Source: Aurantimonas sp036549475 (GTDB lineage: Bacteria > Pseudomonadota > Alphaproteobacteria > Rhizobiales > Rhizobiaceae). From it: a DNA stretch of 64,000 bases. The stretch is taken from assembly GCF_036549475.1 (NCBI RefSeq), contig NZ_JAZHLI010000020.1, forward strand, positions 1 through 64,000. The letters are read 5' to 3'. Every line of letters begins with the position of its first letter. Position 1 is the stretch's first letter. Of this stretch, positions 1 to 7,007 are shown one piece after another. The position numbers and the translations under genes are program-made. The notes below the pieces were generated by a model. That model made no database searches, was not told the origin of the DNA, and was given only the letters and a program-made list of their open reading frames with translations.

Positions 1-656
1 AAAAGCCGCTGACCCACCTTGCGGCCGCGCTCGATCAATTTGCAGCCCAAGCAAATGCCGCTGATGCCACCCTCAAAACCGATGCGCGAAACGAGCGCGT
101 CCGCACATGTGCCGGCGGAACCCTCGCATCAGCCGTTCAAAGTGTGGCCGCGAGCGTTAGGGCCGAAAACGCGGCCATCGCGGCTGCCAACGCAACGGCG
201 ATGGCCCCCATACCCGGGTGCCCGACGCTTTACGGAGAGTTTCGGTCGGTCTTCAAAGCGATGTCGCCATCTGAGCAGGGTCGCTTCGTCCAGTCTGCCA
301 ACGTGCAAATGACGAGTGCCGTTTTACAGGCGGGCAGGGAGGCGTATCCTGATCTCCCTACCGCTCTTTGGGACGCCTTGGTCGAGCGCCACCTGCTTGT
401 GGGGCATATACACCGCAGCGGGATGCAGGCGGCTTACCAGCGCCGTCCTACGCTCGACGATCCCGTAGCAGTTGGACCGGACGAAGCGGCTGCGCTCGAA
501 GCGGCTCGCGCGGCTCTTGCTAAACACAATGCCCGCCAAGAAACAGTCGCCGCGTCCAGGCATCTTCTCAGAAGCTTGTGTTCAGCCGTCGCCATGGCGG
601 CAGGCCTCCAAACCAGTCAGGAGGCCTTTGATCTCCTGATGGGTGGTAAATCGTGA
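1..656 (+). CDS. Hypothetical protein, 5' end outside the window
   Basis: The frame with codons beginning at base 3 is open from the window edge to the stop at 654-656, so the gene starts before the window. A GTG at 144 could give a 170-residue protein, but the open upstream frame continues in the same Ala-rich style (LTHLAAALDQFAAQANAAD), so a longer protein is more likely. The visible part is helical and Ala-rich, with no membrane segment and no family that I recognise. Its stop overlaps the start of the next small gene by four bases, so it heads a compact accessory operon. Function unknown; it is probably part of the integrated element that ends at the tRNA-Ser. Confidence 0.5.
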   Translation, partial: KPLTHLAAALDQFAAQANAADATLKTDARNERVRTCAGGTLASAVQSVAASVRAENAAIAAANATAMAPIPGCPTLYGEFRSVFKAMSPSEQGRFVQSANVQMTSAVLQAGREAYPDLPTALWDALVERHLLVGHIHRSGMQAAYQRRPTLDDPVAVGPDEAAALEAARAALAKHNARQETVAASRHLLRSLCSAVAMAAGLQTSQEAFDLLMGGKS

Positions 657-883
657 TCCGCCGTGGCCCGCAGCTTCCCAGCACGGTTGCTCTGCCTACG
701 CGGGAGGTGGTGACGAGCGCAGAGCTTGGAGCGGCGCTTGGAGCGTCGAAGCAGTTGCTTTGCAATTGGCGACGCGTCCACGGCCTTCCTCGCTGCAAAC
801 GCGTCGGATGGGCGTCCTATACGCGGACGGCTGATCTTGCGGCTTGGCTGCATTCTCGCGGCGTCCCCGTCCAATGGGTGTAG
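653..883 (+). CDS. Small helix-turn-helix protein (excisionase/Nu1-like)
   Basis: This 76-residue product starts at a GTG that overlaps the preceding stop (GTGA). Residues 18-45 read as a winged HTH: TSAELGAALGASKQLLCNW, then a turn and GLPRCKRVGW. This resembles MerR/AlpA-like excisionases and the DNA-binding part of small terminase subunits such as lambda Nu1. The C-terminal part (LAAWLHSRGVP) resembles the helix that follows the wing in these proteins. The neighbours are small overlapping genes, one with a DUF5681-like start, a setting common in phage-derived elements. DNA binding is a good inference; excisionase, terminase or regulator cannot be told apart from the sequence alone. Confidence 0.5.
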   Translation: MIRRGPQLPSTVALPTREVVTSAELGAALGASKQLLCNWRRVHGLPRCKRVGWASYTRTADLAAWLHSRGVPVQWV

Positions 884-885
884 CG

Positions 886-1326
886 ATGGACGGACGGGAC
901 GCCTCAGGGCGATTCACACCGGGAAACGGAGGCCGGCCCGTAGGGGCTCGTGGTAAAGCCCCCCGCCAGCTACTGAGCGCCATCCGCACGATGGGGCCGG
1001 TTGCGGTCGAAAGGCTCTGGCGAGCTGTCCATGCCGGGGAGCGTTGGGCTATCGAATGTGTCCTGACGCACATTTTGCCTCGGGATCGCACAATAGAGTT
1101 CGACGCAGTAACGGCTGCGGACATTCGGGAAGCACTCGCGTCGGGAGACCTGTCCGCAAGCGAGGCGAGCAATATAGCTACTGCGCTTGCAAAGCTTCAT
1201 GAACTCGAAATTGCTGAAAGATCGAAGCAGGCTCAAAATGTCACAATAGACACCGAAATTTATGTCGGTGACGGTGACGAAATCGCAGCGGAAAAATACC
1301 GGCTGTTTTTGGAGAATGGTCAATGA
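886..1326 (+). CDS. DUF5681-like phage-associated protein
   Basis: A 146-residue product starts at the ATG two bases after the previous stop; an in-frame ATG at 844 would overlap the HTH gene by 40 bases and is less likely. The N-terminus GRFTPGNGGRPVGARGKAP matches the glycine/arginine/proline-rich start of DUF5681 proteins, which are often encoded near phage terminase genes. The rest (PVAVERLWRAVHAGERWAIE, then LPRDRTIEFDAVTAADIREA) is helical and also typical of that group. The end overlaps the next gene by four bases (ATGA). A terminase-associated DNA-binding role is possible, but no terminase large subunit is visible in the window. Confidence 0.55.
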   Translation: MDGRDASGRFTPGNGGRPVGARGKAPRQLLSAIRTMGPVAVERLWRAVHAGERWAIECVLTHILPRDRTIEFDAVTAADIREALASGDLSASEASNIATALAKLHELEIAERSKQAQNVTIDTEIYVGDGDEIAAEKYRLFLENGQ

Positions 1327-1763
1327 CCGACATCTATATAGTTGAAAGTCAAAAACTTGTGATCTTGATCCAAGATGGAAGGATGAGAGAAATATTTTAT
1401 ATCAGACGAAAATATTTCTCAAAAGATGTCACGTACGTTAATCGCGTCAGCGCGGATTTCTGTGAACGCAGTTATGCTAAAGACGGCATAATTCATCTAT
1501 GCCCGATAGACGTTGTAAATTTGTTTGTGTGGCTTTTTTATTCGTTCCCGGAAGCAAGGCTCCGAAAAAAGCTCAGAGAGATTTTTGCAGGTTCATTGCA
1601 CATAGAGGCTGTTTTGAATGCGATCTGCTTTGCTACAAACCCAAAGGCACCGAAACGCCCGCCAGTTGGAGAGGACCGGTATTTCGCGAATTGGGTTGCC
1701 CAGTCCGACCCTGAGTTCGGCCTGCTTCGCGATGGATTGCGACAAATCCAAAGCTATCACTAG
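1323..1763 (+). CDS. Hypothetical protein of low GC
   Basis: A 146-residue protein starts at an ATGA overlap with the gene before it, so it is translationally coupled. It is rich in Tyr, Phe, Ile and Lys (for example MREIFYIRRKYFSKDVTY), unlike the Ala/Arg-rich proteins elsewhere in the window. From 1321 to 1620 I count 117 G or C in 300 bases, 39 percent, far below the surrounding genome. I see no signal peptide and no known motif; one hydrophobic stretch (VVNLFVWLFYSF) is too short and mixed to call a membrane helix confidently. The composition points to recent acquisition. Function unknown. Confidence 0.45.
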   Translation: MTDIYIVESQKLVILIQDGRMREIFYIRRKYFSKDVTYVNRVSADFCERSYAKDGIIHLCPIDVVNLFVWLFYSFPEARLRKKLREIFAGSLHIEAVLNAICFATNPKAPKRPPVGEDRYFANWVAQSDPEFGLLRDGLRQIQSYH

Positions 1764-1802
1764 CCTCCACAATCGGACTGGGACATTCCCTCTACATATC
1801 GC

Positions 1803-2204
1803 TTAGCTGACGGCCATTAGTTCTGGGAAGGGTTGAAACCCCACGCCGCTACACGTGTCAAACACCGGCTCGCCAACACCGGACACAATCCCGTCTCGGA
1901 AACTCACTGCTACGGTTTTGACGCCGATGTATGCTCCGAAGCTGTTTTTCGCATTCATCCTAACGCAAACGCCCGGAGCACTTCCGCCATTTATTGCTCC
2001 TACAAAAATACTCGTAGGAGCTGAAATCTCGGCGTCTCTCACGCTGTAAGGGTCCTTCATCGTCTTTCTGAAATATGAAACCACCTGCGAACGGTAGTTG
2101 TCAGGCACCTGACTTGCCAGCGCTCTGTCGGTTTCTGGCGATCTCGTCTGACATCCGGTTAATGCGAGGCCAGCAAGCAGCGCGATTGCGATTGATCGTT
2201 TCAT
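1803..2204 (-). CDS. Small secreted lipoprotein, hypothetical
   Basis: The chosen ATG at 2204 is preceded by GGGAA at ribosome-binding distance; a TTG 12 bases upstream would merely extend the signal. The 133-residue product begins with a lipoprotein signal (MKRSIAIALLAGLALTGCQ) whose lipobox LTGC predicts lipidation at Cys18. The mature part (YRSQVVSYFRKTMKDPYSVR, then VCVRMNAKNSFGAYIG) resembles small envelope lipoproteins in which a KDPYSVRDAEI-type motif precedes a conserved Cys-Val-Arg strand. It probably sits in the inner leaflet of the outer membrane. It lies convergent to the low-GC gene and is the last gene before the tRNA-Ser. Role unknown. Confidence 0.6.
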   Translation of the reverse strand: MKRSIAIALLAGLALTGCQTRSPETDRALASQVPDNYRSQVVSYFRKTMKDPYSVRDAEISAPTSIFVGAINGGSAPGVCVRMNAKNSFGAYIGVKTVAVSFRDGIVSGVGEPVFDTCSGVGFQPFPELMAVS

Positions 2205-2409
2205 CGAAATTCCCAAATTGCGAACCCGTAGAGCCTTCCGTTGGTGGCCCGTACCAATTAGCTTTTGAGCACATCACTGGCAGGGCAACAAGCATGCTGC
2301 GGATTGCATCGGGTCGTCACTAGCCGTCAAGAACGGTCAGTCAGGTCAGCGCAAACTGGTGAGTGGCATTCTTGCAATGCCTAGTAAATATAGGGTTCTG
2401 GGGGTTGAA

Positions 2410-2499
2410 TGGCGGTGAGAGAGGGATTCGAACCCTCGATACGGTTTCCCGTATACACGCGTTCCAGGCGTGCGCCTTCAACCACTCGGCCACCTCACC
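2410..2499 (-). tRNA. tRNA-Ser (anticodon GGA)
   Basis: The complement folds as a class II tRNA. The acceptor arm GGTGAGG pairs with TCTCACC, the T-arm is GAGGG TTCGAAT CCCTC, there is a long variable arm around GTATACGGGAAACCGTATC, and the anticodon GGA falls at 2463-2465. The discriminator G and CCA are encoded (2410-2413). The 3' end faces the accessory DNA at 1-2400, the usual arrangement when an element integrates into a tRNA 3' end. Confidence 0.95.
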
Positions 2500-2845
2500 A
2501 GATGTTCGATCTACGGACGGGCGGTCTGGCCGTCTGTGCCGCCTGAAGGGCGACCGGCCCGGAGCGCACCAAATCAGTGCGTTCGCGGGCCTCTCGAACG
2601 GCGCGGACTATAGCCAGAACGCCTCGCGGTTCAAGAGCCGATTTCGCCAATCCGTGATCGGGGGTTCCCGCGGCCGAGATTGCGCCGGCACGCCGATGCC
2701 CCCACCTATGGTGGGCTGGCCCACCGAATATGATAGAATGACCGGAAATGCGCGCTTCGCGCCGGTGCCCGACGCCGGGACGGGCAAGTGACGGCGAAGG
2801 CGCGTGACGGCCGCCGATGACGATGATGTAAGGTGACGACGAACG
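2500..2845. other. Gene-free interval beside tRNA-Ser
   Basis: I see no convincing gene here. Open frames across it are shadows with no start context. An AT-rich patch, TATGATAGAAT, near 2729-2739 could be a -10 element for the + strand gene at 2846, but no clear -35 partner is visible. Confidence 0.4.
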
Positions 2846-3139
2846 ATGCGATTGCTGCTGCGCCTGATCGGAACGATGTGTCTGGCCATCTGCGTGGTCT
2901 TCGCCGTCGGCGACATCGCCCGCAGCCTCGCTGCCGAGACGACCCGGCTGCTGACGGTGAGCGAGGCGCTGATACTCATCGGCGCCAGCCTTCCGACGGC
3001 GCCGGACAGCGCGACGCTGGCGGTGGTGACCAGCGAGGTGGGCCGCTGGCCGGTCGCGATAACCACGGGCGTCGCTGGGCTGGTCCTTCTCGTCCTCGGC
3101 CGGACACCCCGATCCCGGCGCCGGCAGTCGCTGCGGTGA
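2846..3139 (+). CDS. Small inner-membrane protein, hypothetical
   Basis: A 97-residue protein has two hydrophobic segments, residues 3-24 (LLLRLIGTMCLAICVVFAVG) and about 69-85 (ITTGVAGLVLLVLG), followed by a basic tail PRSRRRQSLR. Such two-helix proteins of about 90 residues are conserved beside msrA or tRNA genes in Rhizobiales but have no secure function. The basic end suggests a cytoplasmic C-terminus. It lies 38 bases before msrA and could be co-transcribed with it. The frame has normal genomic codon use, so it is probably real and belongs to the core genome, outside the element. Confidence 0.6.
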   Translation: MRLLLRLIGTMCLAICVVFAVGDIARSLAAETTRLLTVSEALILIGASLPTAPDSATLAVVTSEVGRWPVAITTGVAGLVLLVLGRTPRSRRRQSLR

Positions 3140-3177
3140 GCGCGCGATTCGCAGACAGTTTCAGCTAGGAGCAGACC

Positions 3178-3849
3178 ATGTATATTCTCGACATGTTTTC
3201 CAAGAAGATGAAGCTTCCCGGCAAGGACGAGGCATTGCCCGGCCGCGACGCGCCGATCGAGACCGCCGAGGCACATTTCGTCAATGGCGCGTCCCTGAAG
3301 GGGCCGTTCGCCGAGGGGCTGGAAACCGCGATCTTCGGAATGGGCTGCTTCTGGGGCGTCGAGCGCAAGTTCTGGCAGCTGCCGGGCGTCGTCGTGACGG
3401 CCGCGGGCTATGCCGCGGGCTCGACGCCGAACCCGACCTATCAGGAGGTCTGTACCGGCCAGACCGGGCACAACGAGGTGGTGCTGGTCGTTTTCGACCC
3501 GGCGCGGATCAGCTACGAGGCGTTGCTGAAGACGTTCTGGGAAGGCCACGACCCGACCCAGGGCATGCGCCAGGGCAACGACATGGGCACCCAGTACCGC
3601 TCGGGCATCTATCTGACCTCCGAGGACCAGCGCGAGGCGGCAGAGGCCTCGAAGGCGGCCTATCAGGCGGCGCTGCAGGCGGCCGGCCACAAGGGCACGA
3701 TCACCACCGAGATCCGGCCCGCCGGCGAATTCTATTATGCCGAGGGGTATCACCAGCAATATCTGGCGAAGAACCCGAGCGGCTATTGCGGCGTCGGCGG
3801 CACCGGCGTGTCCTGCCCGGTCGGCCTCGGCGCCGAAGCGGCGCAATAG
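3178..3849 (+). CDS. msrA: Peptide-methionine (S)-S-oxide reductase
   Basis: MsrA reduces methionine-S-sulfoxide, free or in proteins, using thioredoxin. The 223-residue product has the signature GMGCFWGVE with catalytic Cys57, the TGHNEVV segment and the FWEGHDPTQG loop. The C-terminal tail SGYCGVGGTGVSCPVG supplies resolving cysteines 204 and 213. An N-terminal extension of about 45 residues before the catalytic core is normal for the longer proteobacterial type. No signal peptide is seen, so it acts in the cytoplasm. The start has a good ribosome-binding site (AGGAG, 6 bases upstream). Family assignment is secure. Confidence 0.95.
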   Translation: MYILDMFSKKMKLPGKDEALPGRDAPIETAEAHFVNGASLKGPFAEGLETAIFGMGCFWGVERKFWQLPGVVVTAAGYAAGSTPNPTYQEVCTGQTGHNEVVLVVFDPARISYEALLKTFWEGHDPTQGMRQGNDMGTQYRSGIYLTSEDQREAAEASKAAYQAALQAAGHKGTITTEIRPAGEFYYAEGYHQQYLAKNPSGYCGVGGTGVSCPVGLGAEAAQ

Positions 3850-4078
3850 CACGGCCCAGCAGTCTGGTCCCGCTGTGTGTCGGCCCGGCCGGACGGCGTG
3901 CCTCCCAAACCGCGGTGAGGGAGCCGACCGCCGTGGCTTGGGTTCACGGATGGTCGGCCGGATTCCGCGTGATTTCCGGCAGCGACCATGTCAGTCTTTG
4001 CTGCAGACGCGGGGTCTGCCGCCGGCGCCGGGGCTTCGGCCTCTCGCGTCCGCCCATCTGCAACAGGGATCGGATCAC

Positions 4079-5074
4079 ATGAAACAGCTCCTGGCCGGAC
4101 TTCTGGCCGCCACGCTTCTCTCGGCTTCCGCCGCATCGGCTGCCGATTTCGCCCCGGCGGTCCTCTACGATCTCGGCGGCAAGTTCGACAAATCCTTCAA
4201 CGAGGCCGCCTATAACGGCGCCGAGAAGTACAAGGCCGACACCGGCACCGAATATCGCGAATTCGAGATCACCAACGATGCCCAGCGCGAGCAGGCGCTG
4301 CGCCGCTTCGCCCGTGACGGCGCCAATCCGATCATCTCGGTTGGCTTCAGCCAGGCCGCGGCGCTGGAGGCGGTCGCCGCGGAATATCCCGACACCCAGT
4401 TCGCGATCATCGACGCCGTCGTCGACGCGCCCAACGTGCAGTCGATCCTGTTCAAGGAAGAAGAGGGCTCCTATCTCGTCGGCATTCTCGCGGCGATGAA
4501 GTCCGAGACCGGCACGGTCGGCTTCGTGGGCGGCATGGACATCCCGCTGATCTCGAAATTCGCCTGCGGCTATGCCGGCGGCGTCAAGTCGGTCACCGCG
4601 GATGCCAAGGTGCTGGAAAACATGACCGGCACGACCGGCGCGGCCTGGAACGATCCGGTTCGCGGCGGCGAACTGACCAAGTCGCAGATGGACCAGGGCG
4701 CGGACGTGATCTTCCACGCCGCCGGCGGTACCGGCATCGGCGTGCTGCAGGCGGCGGCCGACGCGGGCAAATTCGGCATCGGCGTCGATTCCAACCAGAA
4801 CATGCTGTTTCCCGGCCACGTGCTGACCTCGATGGTCAAGCGCGTCGACACGGCCGTCTACACGACCTTCGAGGACGCGGCGAAGGGCGAATGGAAGCCC
4901 GGGGTGGTGACGCTGGGCCTGGAGAATGACGGCGTCGGCTATGCCCTCGACGAGCACAATGCCGATCTGATCACCGACGAGATGAAGGCCGCCGCCGACC
5001 AGGCGCGCCAGGACATCATCGACGGCAAGATCGAAGTGCACGATTACAGCACCGATTCCAGCTGCCCCTACTGA
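4079..5074 (+). CDS. BMP-family ABC transporter substrate-binding protein
   Basis: This is the periplasmic receptor of a nucleoside-type ABC importer (the Bmp/PnrA/Med family). The 331-residue product has a Sec signal ending SAASAAD and the family core: YDLGGKFDKSFNEAAYNGAE, ISVGFSQAAALEAVAAEYPD, GFVGGMDIPLISKFACGYAG and FGIGVDSNQN. The start is the ATG at 4079, where the signal peptide begins; a longer upstream frame is a shadow. A rho-independent terminator follows at 5099, so it can be transcribed alone and at higher level than the ATPase and permease genes at 7008-11092, its likely partners. The nucleoside ligand is inferred from the surrounding catabolic genes. Confidence 0.92.
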   Translation: MKQLLAGLLAATLLSASAASAADFAPAVLYDLGGKFDKSFNEAAYNGAEKYKADTGTEYREFEITNDAQREQALRRFARDGANPIISVGFSQAAALEAVAAEYPDTQFAIIDAVVDAPNVQSILFKEEEGSYLVGILAAMKSETGTVGFVGGMDIPLISKFACGYAGGVKSVTADAKVLENMTGTTGAAWNDPVRGGELTKSQMDQGADVIFHAAGGTGIGVLQAAADAGKFGIGVDSNQNMLFPGHVLTSMVKRVDTAVYTTFEDAAKGEWKPGVVTLGLENDGVGYALDEHNADLITDEMKAAADQARQDIIDGKIEVHDYSTDSSCPY

Positions 5075-5098
5075 TCCCGCAGGTCTGATTGCGGCGAA

Positions 5099-5125
5099 GG
5101 CGTCCCGCTCGCGGGGCGCCTTTTT
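5099..5125 (+). terminator. Rho-independent terminator after the BMP gene
   Basis: A 9-base-pair stem (GGCGTCCCG, loop CTCG, CGGGGCGCC; one T-G pair) is followed directly by five T residues. It lies 25 bases after the receptor gene and separates it from the nucleoside hydrolase gene. Confidence 0.85.
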
Positions 5126-5217
5126 CGTTGACGCGGCGCACGGGAGCACCGGGCCGCTTTCGCCGCCGCCGGCGCGGTGCTATCGCCGGCGGCGGCGAAC
5201 GGCGGGAGACAGGCGCG

Positions 5218-6159
5218 ATGCCCCAGAAAGTGATCTTCGACACCGATCCCGGCCAGGACGACGCCGTCGCGATCCTGACCGCGCTCGCCTCGCCGGAGGA
5301 ACTGGACATTCTCGGCATCGTCACCGTGGCCGGCAACATCCCGCTGTCGCTGACGACGAAGAACGCGCTGAAGCTGCTGGAACTCGGCGGCCGCCGGGAC
5401 ATCCCGGTCCATGCCGGCTGCGAGCGGCCGATGCTGCGCCCGCTGGTCACCGCCGAGCATGTCCACGGCCAGACGGGCCTCGACGGGCCGGATCTGCCGG
5501 AGCCGGCACTGGCGGCGCGGGGCGGCCACGGCGTCGACTTCCTGATCGAGACGGCACGCGCCCATCCGGCAGGCACGATCCGGCTGCTGGCGCTGGGGCC
5601 CCTGACCAATCTCGGCGTCGCCTTCACCAAGGCGCCGGACATCGCCGCGCGGCTGCAGGACATCGTGCTGATGGGCGGCGGCTGCTTCGAGGGCGGCAAC
5701 ATCACCCCGGCGGCCGAATTCAACATCTATGTCGACCCGGAGGCCGCCGCGATCGTCTTCGCCAGCGGTGCGGCGATCACCGTCCTGCCGCTCGACGTGA
5801 CCCATCTCATGCGTTCGACCCGCGCGCGGATCGCCGGCTTCGGCGGTCTCGGCAATCGCTCGGGCGCAGCGGTGGCGGCGATGCTGAATTTCTCCGAGCG
5901 CTTCGACGTGGAGAAATACGGCTGGGAGGGTGCGCCGCTGCACGACCCTTGCGTCACCGCCTTCGTGCTGCGGCCGGAGATCTTCACCGCCCGCGCCGTC
6001 AATGTGGAGGTCGAGACGGCGAGCCTTCTGACCCGGGGCATGACGGTCTGCGATTACTGGGGCGTCACCAACCGGCCGAAGAATGCCCATTGGGTGCGCT
6101 CGGGCGATGCGGATGCCTATTTCGCCCTGCTGACCGAGCGGGTCGCCCGGCTGCCCTGA
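5218..6159 (+). CDS. Inosine-uridine preferring nucleoside hydrolase
   Basis: Nucleoside hydrolases cut the N-glycosidic bond of ribonucleosides to give base and ribose. The 313-residue product carries the family calcium site DTDPGQDDA at residues 8-16, the LLALGPLTNLGVAF segment, VLMGGGCFEGGNITP, AEFNIYVDPEAA, and a C-terminal HDPC near residue 242 that completes the metal site. The ATG at 5218 has GGCGGGAG 9 bases upstream; the upstream open frame contains the terminator and is not coding. It lies between the receptor gene and the rest of the transporter, consistent with intracellular cleavage of imported nucleosides. Purine versus pyrimidine preference cannot be read. Confidence 0.93.
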   Translation: MPQKVIFDTDPGQDDAVAILTALASPEELDILGIVTVAGNIPLSLTTKNALKLLELGGRRDIPVHAGCERPMLRPLVTAEHVHGQTGLDGPDLPEPALAARGGHGVDFLIETARAHPAGTIRLLALGPLTNLGVAFTKAPDIAARLQDIVLMGGGCFEGGNITPAAEFNIYVDPEAAAIVFASGAAITVLPLDVTHLMRSTRARIAGFGGLGNRSGAAVAAMLNFSERFDVEKYGWEGAPLHDPCVTAFVLRPEIFTARAVNVEVETASLLTRGMTVCDYWGVTNRPKNAHWVRSGDADAYFALLTERVARLP

Positions 6160-6175
6160 ACCGCGACGCTGCCGC

Positions 6176-6397
6176 TCAGTAATGCGGCGGCTTGGTGTTT
6201 TCCGGCCGGGGCGCGGCAACGTCCTCCAGCGCCTCGAAGCGATCGCCCAGCGAGCGCAGGCTGCGCTGCATCCGCTCGATGGCGGCCGAGGCCCGCTGCA
6301 GTTCCTCCGACAGATCCTCGATCATCTGGGCCTGGTGGGCCGCCATGATCTCCAGATCCTCGATCCGCTTCTCGTTGCCGTCGTCGGTGTCGCTCAT
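6176..6397 (-). CDS. slyX: SlyX family protein
   Basis: A 73-residue coiled-coil protein with the SlyX pattern: KRIEDLEIMAAHQAQMIEDL at the start of the heptads, LSEELQRASAAIERMQRSLR in the middle, and the conserved terminal PPHY. The family is widespread and has no established biochemical role. Its ATG overlaps the stop of the upstream thioesterase gene (ATGA), so the two are coupled. It converges with the nucleoside hydrolase gene 16 bases away. Confidence 0.88.
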   Translation of the reverse strand: MSDTDDGNEKRIEDLEIMAAHQAQMIEDLSEELQRASAAIERMQRSLRSLGDRFEALEDVAAPRPENTKPPHY

Positions 6398-6846
6398 GTG
6401 GTCAGCTCCAGAAGCCTGTTGCGCAGCCGGTCGTCGAGCGGCGCCGGGCGGCGGGTGTCGCGATCGACATAGACATGGACGAAGAACCCCTCCGCCGCCG
6501 CGGTCTCGGCCTCGCCGCGAAACAGTCCGATCTCGTAGCGGACCGACGATGTGCCCAGACGGCCCACCCTTATGCCGGCCGTGACGGGGTCGGGAAAGGC
6601 CAGTTCGGCGAAATAGCGGCAGCCGGTCTCGACCACCAGGCCGATCCGGGCGCCGCGATGGATGTCGAGAAGGCCCGCGGCGATCAGCCAGCCGTTCACC
6701 GCACTGTCGAACAGGGCGTAGTGCACGACATTGTTCATGTGGCCGTAGATGTCGTTGTCCGACCAGCGCGTGGTCAGGGGCACGAAGGCCCGGTAGGCCT
6801 CGCGCCGCCCGGGCGCCGGTCTCGGCTCTCGCTCCGTCTCGCGCAT
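6394..6846 (-). CDS. Acyl-CoA thioesterase, hotdog fold
   Basis: A hotdog-fold thioesterase of the 4-hydroxybenzoyl-CoA thioesterase type, which hydrolyses acyl-CoA thioesters in the cytoplasm. The key segment is TRWSDNDIYGHMNNVVHYAL, with the catalytic Asp followed by YGHMNN; later come VETGCRYFAEL and SVRYEIGLF. I chose the ATG at 6846 (150 residues), which follows GGAGGA; ATGs at 6882 and 6906 would add an unconserved extension. It is the first gene of a two-gene unit with slyX, divergent from the ABC ATPase gene. Acyl specificity cannot be deduced. Confidence 0.85.
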   Translation of the reverse strand: MRETEREPRPAPGRREAYRAFVPLTTRWSDNDIYGHMNNVVHYALFDSAVNGWLIAAGLLDIHRGARIGLVVETGCRYFAELAFPDPVTAGIRVGRLGTSSVRYEIGLFRGEAETAAAEGFFVHVYVDRDTRRPAPLDDRLRNRLLELTT

Positions 6847-7007
6847 CGGCCTGTCGTCCTCCCCTTCCGCTTGCCGACTCATCCCGTATGCGTGCCGCGA
6901 ACGCAACGCCCGACCGGAGTTGCGACCCGCTCGGCCAACCGGCTGGTCAAGGGGACCGGCGCTCTCTAAGGTCTGCCGAACGGCGTCAGTCAGTCCAGAG
7001 TATGTGC
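6847..7007. promoter_or_regulatory. Divergent promoter region with imperfect palindrome
   Basis: This region lies between the thioesterase gene (left) and the ABC importer operon (right). At 6933-6948 the sequence GGCCAACCGGCTGGTC is an imperfect inverted repeat of the CCA-N6-TGG type, which could be an operator for the nucleoside operon. No strong -35/-10 pair was recognised. Confidence 0.3.

Noticed and set aside
2608..3852. A 414-codon open frame on the - strand across msrA and upstream sequence
   Set aside because: It is antisense to the securely identified msrA, has biased Arg/Ala composition and no family features; long antisense frames are expected at this GC content.
3737..4078. Upstream extension of the BMP receptor frame
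   Set aside because: The signal peptide begins at the ATG at 4079, and the extension overlaps msrA in another frame.
3944..5149. A 401-codon open frame on the - strand across the BMP gene
   Set aside because: Antisense shadow of a gene with signal peptide and family motifs; it also runs through the terminator.
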